Source of the DNA: Hydractinia symbiolongicarpus
Taxonomy: Eukaryota; Cnidaria; Hydrozoa; Anthoathecata; Hydractiniidae
Assembly: GCF_029227915.1 (NCBI RefSeq)
Contig: NC_079879.1
Location: forward strand, 19,034,001 to 19,098,000
Reading direction: 5' to 3'
DNA: 64,000 nt
In this document: positions 13,833 to 26,276 of the stretch, piece after piece
How positions within the stretch are numbered: position 1 is the first letter of the stretch
Layout of the letters: every line of letters starts with the position of its first letter
The notes under the pieces: model-generated
What the model saw: the letters and a program-made list of their open reading frames with translations, nothing else
Databases searched by the model: none
Told to the model about the DNA's origin: nothing
Program-made: the position numbers and the translations under genes

Positions 13833-14994
13833 CTCTCCAGCGTCGGAAAAACGTTTTGTATACAACTTTCGATTTTTGAGCAATCCATAAAGTAACATTT
13901 AACATTTTCTTTATTAGTTAAAGAGGAAAAACAAGGTTGTGATAAAACAGTGTGTGTTTTATCACAGCTTAAACACGCAGGAGTGAAGCTTTATCACACT
14001 TGTGCACATTTTGTTTACCTTTGTGCACAGCTATGTAAAATTATCATTGTTGTTCTTTTATTCCGCGTCAAGTGTCTATTTTCACCTTTAATTATCTCAA
14101 AAATATGTTTTTATTGTAGATCATACTTCGTATGGCAAATCAGTGATGAATTAATTTTGTGACTCTCTCTTTAGTGACTGTGAATTGAGCAAGGTGGCCG
14201 GATAGAGTTTGAATAACATAGAATTTGTATGGTTATATTTCTTAATTTTATATTCTTTAGTACACATTAAAAAAAAAAAGAACAATGCGGTTTTAATTTA
14301 ACAAAATGTGTATTGTTTAGAGGTATTTAATGACGTACGAATAGAAGCCATTTTGTTTCACTTCTGTTAGTAAAATATTAATTACCAAAAAAAACTGCAA
14401 ACAATCGATACATTCTTGAAAGATACGAAATTGTTTAAACGGAGTAACATTGGAAACACGGAGCAATACTGGTAAGTTTCATATTGTGTAATTTAAGTAA
14501 TTAATACCGTCCATGTCGCATAATAATCCAATATACACTTATTCCTTATCAGTAATTAGCTGTTACGCATAATGTCTATGCTGTTTAAAAACATATTGAA
14601 TTTGAAACGTGATCTTTTCGATACAAGTTGCGTCCCCCACTTGTTCGGAACTACCGGTGAATTGCCATTATGCCAATGTGTGTATGCACCGTATTTTTCT
14701 CTGTACGTTTTGGTTTCGGCAATCCACATTATAGAATTATTCCACTGCCTTTTTGTTGGCTGTTTAATTCAATGATTGATTTTCTATGTTTTAATGTCTT
14801 TGAATTTGCCCGACGGTATCGTCCCCTATCGAACTACACAAAATAGGAATAGCTGTGTAATTATGCAACATCATATCTGACATCTTCAAAATTGATTTCT
14901 AAAACCTTTTGTCTCTTTTATTGTTCTTCTACCTAAGTGGAATTTTCCACGGTCTTAATATTTCAATAATAATTTTAAAGTAGTTGTTCAGCTC
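13833..14994. other. Stretch without recognised gene
   Basis: No coding region with recognisable motifs; short open frames only. A run of A near 14270 and general AT richness are the only features noted. Confidence 0.4.
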
Positions 14995-14997
14995 CTG

Positions 14998-15103
14998 CTT
15001 GTATTGTATTGTGGTATGTTGTGTTGTGTTGTGTTTTGTTGTGTTGTGTTTTGTTTTATTGTGGTGTGTTGTGTTGTGTTTTGTTGTGTTGTGTTGTGTT
15101 TGG
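14998..15103. repeat. TGTGT/TGTTT pentamer-like minisatellite
   Basis: Imperfect tandem TTGTG and TTTTG units over about 105 bp. Confidence 0.85.
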
Positions 15104-15439
15104 TATGGTGTTATGCATAAAACCATATGTTTTCGAGGAAAGGCTAAGATAGATCAGGGTTTAAAGGTGATCCTTAATTACACACACGAAAAAAACGTCA
15201 GTTATTTCCAGCCGTTTCCATATTATTTAGTCTCAAAGATATAAGTATAAAATCAATACAATGGCTCCACCAATCCTAATAGCCCCTTTGTTGTCAATCT
15301 ATTGTTTTGACGTCGAAGTTTTGTTAATAACGAAATAGTTTTCTACCTGATGTTTTATAGGGGTTGTTAAATTCACACACACAAACACGAACAAGCACAG
15401 TTTTCATAATTTTCTAGCTGACTGAACGTTGTTATTGTT

Positions 15440-15678
15440 GTCCATTTCGCTTAAAAGTTTTAATTGATTGTTTGTGACTTTTAAATGAGATTGACAACAA
15501 ATCATTTCGCAACAAGAAACACACCATAAATTTTATAAGTTTTTGAGTGGACACCTCCACGGGATTTCGTTTAGCTAAAAAGTTTCTTGAGCCTTTTTAA
15601 TGAAATTATTCATTAACCTTTAGTGATAAAAAGCAGAATAAATTTTTCAGTGGATTCTCCACGGGTTTAAATTACTAG
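15440..15678 (+). mobile_element. Helitron-like 3' end, long subfamily
   Basis: Ends with a GTGG-ATTCT-CCAC hairpin and CTAG at 15675-15678 before a T. The segment upstream (GACAACAAATCATTTCGCAAC and onward) is repeated, diverged, at 16680-16900. The 5' boundary is not visible. Confidence 0.5.
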
Positions 15679-16566
15679 TCTCTATAATAATACGAAGAGT
15701 GTGTCCGCCTGTCTGTCTGTAACAGGCAAAGTGGAAATTCGTTTTTACAATTTTCTTTAAAAGCGTCTAATACATACCCTATAAAAATGTTTTGTATTTT
15801 ATAAACGTTTTGTTTACGATTTAATTGTGTAAAACAAATCATCTCTTATAATAATACATAGACTGTGTCTGTTTGTAACAGGCAAAGTGGATGTCTTCAT
15901 TTTTCTTTGATGTTGCCGAAAAAGTTATGTCTAATATGTTAAATTTTTTGACGTTAGGGCGCGACGAAAATAACACTACTTTAACGTCAATATCCTATAT
16001 TAAATTAATGAAGCCATTATAGTGCACCTAAAACTTTGAGGTCAAATAACTTGGAAACGAGGTGGTGTCGTAAATGATTTTTCACCGCGTGGGTAACTAG
16101 GGACCACTTGGGACCAATTTGGATGAGCTTCCCAAACCTGGGTCCCGAATCCGTTTCGGAATGGACGGGTTGATGACGTCATCAAAAAACATTTAAACCC
16201 CAGTATCTCTGCAACTGTTTGTCAAAAATACATGAGCCTATACTTTTCTTGATCAGCGTTTCAAGATCTATACCATAATGGCAACAGGTATACAAATTTA
16301 TAAAACATTTTTTTGGGTTTAGACGGGCCATTGCCGACGTCAGCAATAAACCCTTACATTTCATTAATCGCTCATCAAAACCACACGATTATATACATTT
16401 CCTTGATCAGCAGTGTAAGCTCTACACAATGGAGGAAACATGAAAACAAGTTTTTCAATTTATTTATTGTGTATTTGCACTGCTGACATCAGCGAAAAAT
16501 CTAAAACAACCTATTTTCCCATTGTCCTTCTGCCTAAGTGGATTTCTCCACGTCCTTATCGACTAG
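15679..16566 (+). mobile_element. Non-autonomous Helitron, long subfamily, in tandem with the preceding copy
   Basis: Starts TCTCTATAATAATACG directly after the CTAG of the preceding copy and ends with a GTGG...CCAC hairpin followed by CGACTAG at 16561-16566 before T. A second start-like TCTCTTATAATAATAC at 15842 is preceded by A, so 15679-15841 may be a truncated head copy and 15842-16566 the complete one. No coding capacity is seen. Confidence 0.6.
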
Positions 16567-16679
16567 TGTGTTAAATAAAATGATATCATTAGTTAAATTT
16601 CTATTTTAAGTTTACCGTGACGAGTGCTTTGTTATAAATTATTGTACGAGTAAAGCTACAGGCAATTAACGTTAATATT

Positions 16680-16900
16680 ATTGTTTCCATTTCGTCCGTG
16701 TCTTTTAAATAAAATTCACAACAAATCACTGTGCAATAAGAAACATACAATACATTGTAACTGTACTGAGTGGATTCCCCCACGGGATTTTGTTTAAAAA
16801 GTTTTTTTAGCCTTCCTAATGAAATTTCAAACAAAGCTTGTTGTGATAAGAAGCACAAAAAGTGTAAATGGATTCTTTCACGGGTTTAAAAAACGAGTAG
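16680..16900 (+). repeat. Diverged copy of the 15440-15678 Helitron-like 3' region
   Basis: Shares ordered blocks with 15440-15678: ACAACAAATCA, AAGAAACA, GAGTGGA..CCACGGGATTT, AATGAAATT, and GGATTCT..CACGGGTTTAAA. Ends ACGAGTAGT instead of CTAGT. Confidence 0.55.
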
Positions 16901-19214
16901 TTTGCAAATTACACAATACGGGCTGTTTTGATCTCTTTTAATTAACATAATGACGAGTTAATAGAATCTATATGCATTATCAAAAAAAATATTAGTTGTT
17001 AAAATATTAATTAAAAGCTGTTAAAAAGCTGTAAACTTAACAAACACTTTCATAGAGCCAGTAACAAAATCGGTAAACACACGGAGAAAAAATCCTGAAG
17101 ATTATTTGGTGAGTTGTTTCAAATTTAGTTAATTAAATTGCAATGACATTTTACATTATAAAAAAAGATTTGAGCAATTTCCTTACGCCATGTTAAGTTA
17201 TTCCCCAATTTTAATGCTATGTAAAGTTTTTTTATACTTCTATAGACTTTGGACATCTAAAAATCGTTTTTACTTTGCAACGTAAGAGTCATACGATGAA
17301 TTTCCGTGATGTCGTTCAAAAATAATCAAAATGGTAGCTTTTGATGTAAATACACAAAAAATCTTGATGTAACTGGCTCGTTTTGGTTCTTAAAATGGAT
17401 ATATATTTGAAATTATCATAATTTGTACTTTTTAATCTTATGAAATCGACGAAAAAAAATATTTATTTGAGGAACAAAGGATAAATATTGCGAAATTGGG
17501 CAGATGTTATGTCGTTCTAACAGCATGCAAACCATATAAGATTGTAATATTAGTGAAATAAAAACTAAGCTGAAGCATTTTGGTTTATCCAGGACCATCA
17601 GCGTTGCACTATAAATTACCATGGTTGCATGTAAACTAAACTGACTCCTTTTAAATTTTTGCACAAACATAAAGAAAGTGATCTAACTATTGTTTCTGTT
17701 GAGTTAGCTGGCTGGCTAAATTAAACTTAAAATTTATATATAATAAAAATCTCTAGAATTTATATGCAAAATGATAATAGTCGGTATTTTAAACAAGATA
17801 TTTTTAATACCAGTAATACCAAGTCTGACATATTTTAGTCAGTAGCCTCTACTCTTGTCAATAATAGATATAAAACAGCCATATGACAATTCTGTGATCT
17901 TCATCTTTAACCATTGGAAAAAATTACTAGCTCTAAAGGCGTGTATTTCTAAAACAACATCAACAAGCCGAGGATGAGCAACAAATAGCTAATTTTTCTA
18001 GGAGCTAACCGTTGTTAACTGAAGGCTTTAAAATAAGTATATTTAAGATTTATTTACAAAACTTCATAAAGGTACAACCTAAAACATCAGTTCTACAAAC
18101 TAGTTTAACAAGTTGTCCACCAACAAGGCAAACGGTATATTCCATCAGTTAACTCCGAATTTTTGTGTCAAAGTTATTCAAACACTAGGTGGACAAACAA
18201 AAACGACATATAACCATTAATCTCGTCTTTATTCTAAGAATAAAATAAAATAAAATTCTTGTAAAGTTATCTTGTAAAGTTTAAAAACAACTTGAGGTTG
18301 AAGTTAACATGTTGCCCTTAGCAACTAAATGCAATGTGCTTTATCCCAGCAGACACAATAGGTTGCAGCAATGTAACTTTCAATGTTTGAAGAACGTTGC
18401 ATGAACGTGAGGACGAGATTAATCGTAACATAAATTTTAAGCATCGAAACAGTAGAAACTGTCATCAGCTTAAATGCGACATTTAAATTTGCAAAAGTGT
18501 TTGCGGTAACATTGTAAAAGATGATTGCCTACATAAAATTCCGCAAGCACGGGAAAAGCAAAAACCCGTAAAAAACTAGAATATAAATAGCGAACCATTC
18601 AAAATTCAATATAATTAGTTATAGCTTATCCAGTTGCGAACATTTTAGGCATTTCATAGCTGTATTGCATTTTACTAATTAGCTAAGTTTGTCTGTGTGT
18701 CTGTGACTTTTGCCCCATCTCAAATGTAATTGTCCTTAAGTGAAAAAATTACAGTCGGCGAAATACGGGCCAACTTATTACTTCAACCGGAGGAGTAACT
18801 TTGGCAAGTTTTTTATTAACTGTCAATTTATGACAATCTCTATAGCCAGTATTATGAAAAAATTCTGCTCCCAAATTTACGGAAGCGTATTAGTGCCACT
18901 TTTTCGTGCTCACTTCATATGCATTTTTAAATGGTTTTAAACGTGTTTTTAACCTTTCCTTCTTTATATTTTTTTACAAGTGGTTATTTTTAACTTTCCC
19001 TCGATCACTTGATATTTTATAAGTGATTTTCGAAAAAATTATATTCTCCCGACCGCTTAATATTTTTTAAGTGGTTTTTTTTAGCGCTCGCTCGCATCGC
19101 TCTGTTTATTTAAATTAAATTAGAAGAGCCGCGATATTCAACCTCTGCGGTAAAGCGTTTTGTAAATAAACGAAACAAAACTGTTATTAAGGATTCTCCT
19201 AAAAAATTACATTA
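16901..19214. other. Stretch without recognised gene
   Basis: No convincing coding region. Short open frames lack motifs. TTTGTCTGTGTGTCTGTG near 18688 recalls the Helitron 5' region but no ends are clear. Confidence 0.4.
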
Positions 19215-19352
19215 TCTATATTATAATGCCCGTATACGTCTGTCTGTCTGTCACGCAAAATGGTAGCTTAGCTGCGCAAGTAGCGAGACGCACACAATGC
19301 GGTATAAAAAGGACGGGCGAACCCGTTGATTTTTCCACGGGCTAACGACTAG
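19215..19352 (+). mobile_element. Non-autonomous Helitron, short subfamily (138 bp)
   Basis: TC start after A at 19214, CTAG at 19349-19352 before T; CCCGT-TGATTTTTCC-ACGGG hairpin about 8 nt before the end. Internal CACGCAAAATGGTAG is shared with the copies at 11406 and 19891. Confidence 0.8.
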
Positions 19353-19890
19353 TATAGTAAAAATCTGAAGACTGCAAATATGAACGAATAAATGTTGTCG
19401 CCATGTACTTACTACTCTCGTCCGCCATCTTCGCCACTCTCCAAAACAAATATTACGGCATACGGCAGGAAAACAGAGCACCACGTGGAGGATAAAAATG
19501 AAAACCATTTGTTAATAATTACCAAGTGGAAGAATTCTTTACGCAAAAAACCACTTGTAAAAAAAATTTTTTTGAAAAGTAGGTCAGTACAGCTGGCACT
19601 AATAAGCTTCCGTACCAATTGTTCTTGTTTCTTTAAGTTTCTCTATTGCAAATAAAAGCTCTTTAGAAATTTATAAATGGTCGTATTCAAGAAATCTTAT
19701 TTTCTTGTTTTTTTGTTATCTTATTAAAACAAATTCTTACACAGTACACTTAGAATTACATTAGTTAAGAAGTACACTAATTGCCTCCAGTACCTGCCTT
19801 AACCATTCTAAAAATAGTTACCGAACACAACACCATTTACAGTCTACAAATTTCTCACAACTGAAATATATATTAAATATATATTTTTTA

Positions 19891-19996
19891 TCTATATTAT
19901 GATGCCCGTATACGTCTGTCCGTCTGTCTGTCACGCAAAATGGTAGCTTAGCTGTGACGGGCGAACCCGTGGATTTTTCCACGGGCTAACGACTAG
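19891..19996 (+). mobile_element. Non-autonomous Helitron, short subfamily (106 bp)
   Basis: TC start after A at 19890, perfect hairpin CCCGTGGATTTTTCCACGGG at 19966-19985, then CTAACGA and CTAG at 19993-19996 before T. Differs from 19215-19352 mainly by a 35-bp internal deletion. Confidence 0.85.
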
Positions 19997-20448
19997 TTTA
20001 AATAAATTTCGGAAAAAAGTTAACTTCGGGTTTTTAATTTCTGTCTCAGAATCTTCATAAGGAGTGTATCTTGCTCCTAAGAAAGAATTAGTCCTTGTTT
20101 CACCCTTTTTAAGAAAGATTTCTTTACAAATTAGAACACGTTTGCACCGTTTGTTTAGGCAGAAATTGGCACATTGTGATGTTAAGCTCATATTTTTTTC
20201 CAAGAGGAGGTTAGATTTTTCTTTTTTTTCCTTAAAATAAAAAAATTAAAAATAATGTAATAATCATATTATTGCGGATTGCACATGTTTGAAATTTAAA
20301 AGGAAATTTGATTTTGCATAAACAACAAAATTCACACAAAATATGTCTGGCGAAATTCTCCTTACCTAAAGTGCATATGTCTGTTATTATAAAATTACAT
20401 TATGATTGATTTGCTTGTTTCAACTGTTGTATTTTAGTTACTGAAATT

Positions 20449-23400
20449 ATGGCATTGATCATACTCATTACTTTGTTGGTATTGGGACAGCTAAAACTTC
20501 ATGATGCGAGGATGTTTCCAACAAAGGATTTTTTCGGTGTAGAAACATTTAAAGTTATTTCCCATTTGTGTTCTATCAGTCAACAACCACTTGGAGGACA
20601 AAAATGTTGTGATTGTTCAGACGACTGTATGAAATATAAGACCTGCTGTATTGACAAGTTTTGGGATTATAACACAAACGATCGCTTACAACCGTATCTG
20701 AAGTTTTTTTTCAGTAAATTGAACAAGTATAAAAGTATGTCTTGCGAACCTGCTTTATCAGTAAGTCAAACGCATGCCGTACAAACGTATTATATGGTAA
20801 AATCATGTTTGCCGAATGTCACAGGAGAGGATGTAGAACGTTGTTTACAACCAAGTTCACATATTAAAAATGATATTCCAGTACTTGGGAATGACACCTA
20901 CTTGTATAGAAATTTACACTGTGCCAGATGTAATTTAGTTTTTGATTATCGATTTATTGACGTACAAGCAAAATGTGAGAATGCGTTAAAGTTTACACTC
21001 CAGAAAACAATCACTAAGGAGGAATTAAAATATTTAGATAAATGCGAGTTTTCTCTGGACACTGCTACACCTTTTAAGCAGCAGAACATTCGAGATTGTC
21101 AAATAAAAGAGAATGTCTGTCCACAAACTGGCAGTTTTTATAAATTATGCAATGCGTATGGTGAGACTATGGGAAAATACAAAAATTACCATTGTGCAAT
21201 GTGTGAACCCAATCATATTCCAACAGAATTTTTCATTTTTAATATAACTTTCTTCCAACCGGAATTTTTTCGAAATGAAACCCATAATGTTACCATTCAT
21301 AAAACTATCACCAAGCAAGAATTGCATCCCGTTCCTGTTCCCACACCTGTCATTGATTTTAAATGTTCATTTGAAAAATGCCAAAATCAACATTGTTATC
21401 TGCCAAATGGTAAAGATTCTACAAAATTTGAGAATGTATTTTCAATTGTTATGTCTTCAGATAATGTAGTTGGAATAAGAAATTTTAAACAGAAATTTCC
21501 CATTAGGCAATTTATGAATATTTCCAAAGATTATGACTTTAGATTTGACGAAGGATTAGAACAATATCTATGCAATGCCCCTAGAGAAAAATGTTGCGAC
21601 TGTAGTGATAACTGTATGGAAGAAAAAAAATGTTGTATCGATAAATTTTGGAATGAAACACATCCTGTAAGTTTAAGTTCGTACATCAGTCAATTTATTC
21701 AAAAATCGCAGAAATATAAAGATTTATCATGTGAGCCAGTGTTGCCCATAGCAAGTTCATCAGGTTATCAGACTGAACATCAGCTAATGGTGAAATCCTG
21801 CTTGCCAAAGGCAAATGTTGATAACGTAAAAAAATGCTTACACGACAGTAAAAACGCATCATTTGGTTCTGATTTACCAGTACAGGGATTTGATGGATAC
21901 ATATATCGGAATTCCTTTTGTGCTGAATGCAATTCAATTAAAAAGTACAAAACAATTAGTGTTGAAGCGTCGTGCAATCTAAGGGATTTTCGAAAATTGA
22001 TGTACATGAATCAGAATAATTCCATTGAACTTGACATGGAAAGCACCTTTAAAGAATGTTTATTTTCCCTGCCACGTTCAAGCAAGCAATCAAAAAAATG
22101 TAAACCAATGAAAACCTTGAGGACAGATTGTCCAAGAACAAGTAGACATTTTAAACTTTGCCATTCTTATAAAGGTATAATTGAAGGATTTCAAAATTAT
22201 CATTGCTGGCTTTGTAACCAAAACAATCCCAACATTACAATTCCACCTGTTGATTACTGCGATACCAAACGTTGTCCATTTGGAACTATTTGTGTAGTGA
22301 CTGAACCTGATTTTATTGGTCGATCATGGTCATTACTGATAAGTTTTAACAATAATAAATTTCAAATTGGCCATCAAAGTCCAAGATCAATTTGTAAAAA
22401 CGGAAGCAAATATGATACACGAACATTAAAGTGCGAGAAAGTTATTTGTCCAAATGGCTTTGCCTTTAATGGAAAATCCTGTTCACCTAAAATTAAAGTG
22501 CTGAATATTTCTTCCAATCATTACATAAATATCGTCAAACCAACATTTGACAAGTGTTTTTTTTCCAACAATGTAACAATGTATATCGTCGCAAAGAAGG
22601 TGATAAACGACAGTGTGAAAGATTTCTTAAAACCTCTTATGCCTTATTTACCTAAAAAAAATATTTCTTACTTCGTTATAAACAACACAAATACTGAACA
22701 CTCTGTACTAGTATTGTTAAATGTGAATCAAAGCATATATACGCTTGTTGAATCAACAAATGTGATTTACAATTCCAGTTTATGGCGGAATATTGAAAAG
22801 ATTGTCATAACAAAAGGGGACGGATTGCAATACACAGAGCATTATAAACTAGACATGTCTCGTTATTTTCCACAAAATCGTATATGTGCTGAAGCGAATG
22901 CATACAATGGAGACGAGGAGTCTTTTAAGAGATCTTGCAAGATAAAGAAAAGAAATGTGACATTTACAATGCAAAATATCTCGATGTGGATTGACATAAA
23001 CAGAACATCATCAAAGAAATGGTACAGCACATGCAAAAAATTTCATTTACTTTCAAACTGCCCTCAACGAAAAATAAGTGATCATGTCTCTTTCAGTAAA
23101 GATGGAGATCTTCTAAATAAAAGGATCGGTGATATAGAATCTTACAAAGCGAACGAATATATACCACTATTCGATGGTTATAGTGTTTGTATTAAAATTG
23201 CATCTAATGGCTACATTATAAACCACAAGAAAATGGAGACTGTTTATCATATTGAATACTATATTTCACTAATAGGGACATGTGTTAGCATCATTGCTTA
23301 TATCTTAATGATGCTAAGTTTTCTTATTTTTAAACAACTTCGAACAGTTCCTGGGCTAAATACATTAGGAATGTGTATATCACTTTTTATCGCGGATACC

Positions 23401-24180
23401 ACGTTTTTATTAGCAATACATTCTTATTTTAGTGGTAATTGGTGCAAAATAATTGCTGTTGTATTGCACTGGTGTTTATTGAATGCTTTTATGTGGAGCT
23501 TGATCATTGCTTTTGATTTGATTTCAAAATTCAGTTCTTTCACTGTTGCCAGTCGAGGAAACAGTAGAAAGAAATTCATTCGTCGTTGTTTATGTTCACT
23601 CATTGTGCCAACATTCATAGTTTCACTTTCTATGACACTTGAAGAAACATCAACACTTGATATTGGATACGGTGTAGACGGAATTTGTTGGATCACAAGT
23701 TTCTACTCACGTATTGGATTTTATGTAATTCCAGTCGCCATCATATTTCTTATTACCCTGTCGACGCTGCTCTATACAATACGTAAAATTCATAGCGAGT
23801 TTAAAGTAAATGAAGAAATTTTGAAAACTGGAAAAAAGACGAAGAGGGAGACCTTAAAGATCGCATTAAAGCTTGGTATTATACTTGGTATTACCGAAGG
23901 ATTAGGATTCATTCAAATAGCTAAACCTAATCTCAGTTTCAACGAGGAACTTTTTAATGCTTGTTTTGCTCTTTTGTATTCAACATTTAGAAGTTTGAGA
24001 GGGCTATTTCTTTGTGTAGTGTACAGTGTTGGTGCAAACATCGCAGTTCTATATCGAAAAAAGATTAACAGTTTCACTATGACAGGTGCAAGCGAAAGTG
24101 CAATTTTAATAGATCGTCATAAAGGGATCAACACATCCAGTAGATCGGATGCATCTCATACGTCCACTTCGCATGTTTAG
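20449..24180 (+). CDS. Secretin/Methuselah-type 7TM receptor with two somatomedin-B-like modules
   Basis: A single 1243-residue coding exon for a cell-surface receptor. Residues 1-20 form a signal peptide. Somatomedin-B-like cores with the CCDCSDxC...CC spacing lie near residues 53-67 and 382-396, each followed by a similar Cys-rich stretch of about 300 residues, so the ectodomain is an internal duplication. Further Cys-containing segments and many N-glycosylation sequons precede a seven-helix domain at about 933-1205, with the ECL1 and ECL2 cysteines (GNWCKI, GICWI) of class B2 receptors. No clear GPS cleavage motif is seen, as in Methuselah-like receptors. The intracellular tail is short and Ser/Thr-rich. 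A polypyrimidine tract and AG sit 14 nt before the ATG, suggesting a 5' UTR intron or a trans-splice site. Its paralog lies tail-to-tail at 27827-31522. Ligand unknown. Confidence 0.85.
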   Translation: MALIILITLLVLGQLKLHDARMFPTKDFFGVETFKVISHLCSISQQPLGGQKCCDCSDDCMKYKTCCIDKFWDYNTNDRLQPYLKFFFSKLNKYKSMSCEPALSVSQTHAVQTYYMVKSCLPNVTGEDVERCLQPSSHIKNDIPVLGNDTYLYRNLHCARCNLVFDYRFIDVQAKCENALKFTLQKTITKEELKYLDKCEFSLDTATPFKQQNIRDCQIKENVCPQTGSFYKLCNAYGETMGKYKNYHCAMCEPNHIPTEFFIFNITFFQPEFFRNETHNVTIHKTITKQELHPVPVPTPVIDFKCSFEKCQNQHCYLPNGKDSTKFENVFSIVMSSDNVVGIRNFKQKFPIRQFMNISKDYDFRFDEGLEQYLCNAPREKCCDCSDNCMEEKKCCIDKFWNETHPVSLSSYISQFIQKSQKYKDLSCEPVLPIASSSGYQTEHQLMVKSCLPKANVDNVKKCLHDSKNASFGSDLPVQGFDGYIYRNSFCAECNSIKKYKTISVEASCNLRDFRKLMYMNQNNSIELDMESTFKECLFSLPRSSKQSKKCKPMKTLRTDCPRTSRHFKLCHSYKGIIEGFQNYHCWLCNQNNPNITIPPVDYCDTKRCPFGTICVVTEPDFIGRSWSLLISFNNNKFQIGHQSPRSICKNGSKYDTRTLKCEKVICPNGFAFNGKSCSPKIKVLNISSNHYINIVKPTFDKCFFSNNVTMYIVAKKVINDSVKDFLKPLMPYLPKKNISYFVINNTNTEHSVLVLLNVNQSIYTLVESTNVIYNSSLWRNIEKIVITKGDGLQYTEHYKLDMSRYFPQNRICAEANAYNGDEESFKRSCKIKKRNVTFTMQNISMWIDINRTSSKKWYSTCKKFHLLSNCPQRKISDHVSFSKDGDLLNKRIGDIESYKANEYIPLFDGYSVCIKIASNGYIINHKKMETVYHIEYYISLIGTCVSIIAYILMMLSFLIFKQLRTVPGLNTLGMCISLFIADTTFLLAIHSYFSGNWCKIIAVVLHWCLLNAFMWSLIIAFDLISKFSSFTVASRGNSRKKFIRRCLCSLIVPTFIVSLSMTLEETSTLDIGYGVDGICWITSFYSRIGFYVIPVAIIFLITLSTLLYTIRKIHSEFKVNEEILKTGKKTKRETLKIALKLGIILGITEGLGFIQIAKPNLSFNEELFNACFALLYSTFRSLRGLFLCVVYSVGANIAVLYRKKINSFTMTGASESAILIDRHKGINTSSRSDASHTSTSHV

Positions 24181-25004
24181 AGGTAGTTTCTAGCTTTTTA
24201 CTTTAGAGTAATGATGTGATTATATGAATTCATGAAAACTAATCCACCTGCGGTTTATGTTAATTAACAAATGTGCTCTAAAAAGATTATTGTGTAATGT
24301 TGCAGCTCTACTTTTTTAAAACGTCTTTGCTTTTCCTTGTTTTCACAATGAACCATCTGCTACTTGAGAATCTAAAGGATAAAACTTACAAATTAACAAA
24401 TCAACTGCGAGAAGACTAATTGTTAGAGAAAACGAATGTTCTAGTTTTGAAATGATTTTTGTACAAAGTTTTTAAGGTTATCTGGTTAAGAAGTTATTTA
24501 GTTTTTCAATAATATGAGTTGATTGTAGTGGATTGTGTATTAATATTACTGTTATGACTGTAAGTATATTTTAAAGAGAACATTTTGTTTTTAACCTTTT
24601 GTCATGGTGATCTGAAAGCGATTACCCTGTAAATAATATAAAATTAGATACAAACAACTGTCAGATTAGGGAAATAAGTGCAACATACTGTCGATGTATG
24701 TTTGTGTGAAAGAAATAGCAAGGGTGCAGAATTTGAAACGTGCACAGTTTGTAATTCAATTACAATGAATAACTATAAGAAATTGTACTTTTCTTTTAAT
24801 ATCTTTTAAATATTATTTCATGTTGAATCTAAGAAATATGTCGTACATAAAACGTGACTTGCAATTCAAATTAATTTCAGTTCTTGGGAGTTAGTTGGCT
24901 CCTTAGAAAACGTTACGGCAATAAGCGCACATAAATGACAATTGCCATCGCACTCAATGGATGAAACGAGAAGAAGTAACATTGTTTAACTGACGTATCT
25001 TCGG
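24181..25004. other. 3' flank of the first receptor, no gene seen
   Basis: AT-rich; probably contains the 3' UTR of the receptor. No other coding region is seen. Confidence 0.45.
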
Positions 25005-25138
25005 TCTCTTTAATGCCGTATATCGTATATCGTCCGTCTATTTATGCGCGAGAAAAAAGTTGTACTACGGAAACACGAAATATGCGAATTATAAAGGGAC
25101 GGGCGGCTCCGTGGATTTGTCTACAGGCTACTGGTTAG
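25005..25138 (+). mobile_element. Degenerate non-autonomous Helitron, first of a tandem pair
   Basis: Starts TCTCTTTAATGCCG, carries ACGGAAACACGAAAT and a CCGTGGATTTGTC hairpin remnant, and ends GGTTAG where a CTAG would be expected, directly before the TC of the next copy. Confidence 0.55.
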
Positions 25139-25309
25139 TCTCTATAATAATAGCCGTCGTCTGTCTGTCTCTGCGCGGATCCCCCGCTTAGTTAGAAAAT
25201 GATGTTGCGAAACACGAATATCAAATGCGATATATTTTTATCCACTTTGTTGCGACGGGTAAATATAAAGGACGGGCGAACCCGTGGATTTTTCCTCGGG
25301 CAACGACTA
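25139..25309 (+). mobile_element. Non-autonomous Helitron, second of a tandem pair
   Basis: Near-identical to 11234-11405 over its length (TCTCTATAATAATAGCC start, ATCAAATGCGATATATTTTT, CCCGTGGATTTTTCC). The terminal CTAG is altered to CTAT. Confidence 0.75.
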
Positions 25310-25665
25310 TATAGTGATAATACCCGAATTTATCTGTAGGCCAAAAGCTGTCGTGCAAACCATGCACGAAATCTTAACGCTACAAATTATCTTTACCGAC
25401 TGTTTTTGATCGCTTGCATGCACACAAGAATTGTCAAGATACAGTTTTCAGGCACTTTTCGAAGATGAAAGAAACTATCAACACATCAATACTCCGCAGA
25501 CGGAGGCTGCAAAGGTGCAACTTCTGCATATGTGTAGGTATGCTAATCGTTTAGAATGCACTACACGCATTTTCTAACATGCCGTATTTAGGAAATAATC
25601 CACATCAGGTGCCACGAAATGCCAACAAATCGGAAAACACAGCCTAATAGATTAGCACAGCTTAA

Positions 25666-26272
25666 CCCTATTCGGTCCGCGGATGGAGGCGGATCCCCCG
25701 CCGATTATTTTTCTAACTCTTTTTTGCCATGGTGAATGGCTATGATACTTACTAAAATTTTTATATTTATCTATTACACACCTAGATACCAAATCTTTAG
25801 GTCTTGTATATCCCAGGTCCTTACTTGCTGACTATTACGCAAAAACCCCTTCAAGTTCTATGAATCAGGAAGGTATAATAACTTTTCGTATTATTATTCT
25901 AACAATTTGAAACTCACAACATAACTTTATTTTATTAAAGAGAAAATTCTGTAAATTTTCGACATTTAATTAATCCGATTTCGCGATTTTTTCATATTTT
26001 ATCCGAAAATGTAGAGAAATTGATTTTTTGTTCAATTTTTGACTTTTTTTGTTCGAAATATGCTTAGCTTTCAGAAACTTCAAACAGAATGTAAATATTC
26101 GTTTTAAAACTAAAGGAAGTAATCGAACTTTAATGAGATAGTTGTATTTTGAACAAATTTCAAGCTTCCAATGACGTCACAAGGAGGAAAAGCCTATCAA
26201 AAGTTACCTAAGGTCGTGGGATGGGTTGAGGGTGTGGCGGATTTTTCCTGCCGGTCATAACACTGAACAGGG
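25666..26272. mobile_element. TTAA-flanked piggyBac-type MITE
   Basis: TTAA at 25662-25665 and 26273-26276 flank a 607-bp segment whose ends read CCCTATTCGGT and, inverted, CCCTGTTCAGT. GC-rich subterminal stretches (GGCGGATCC, GGCGGATTTTTCC) recur at both ends. No coding capacity. The TTAA duplication and the CCC start match piggyBac non-autonomous elements; it is a different family from the complete copy at 50878. Confidence 0.65.
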
Positions 26273-26276
26273 TTAA

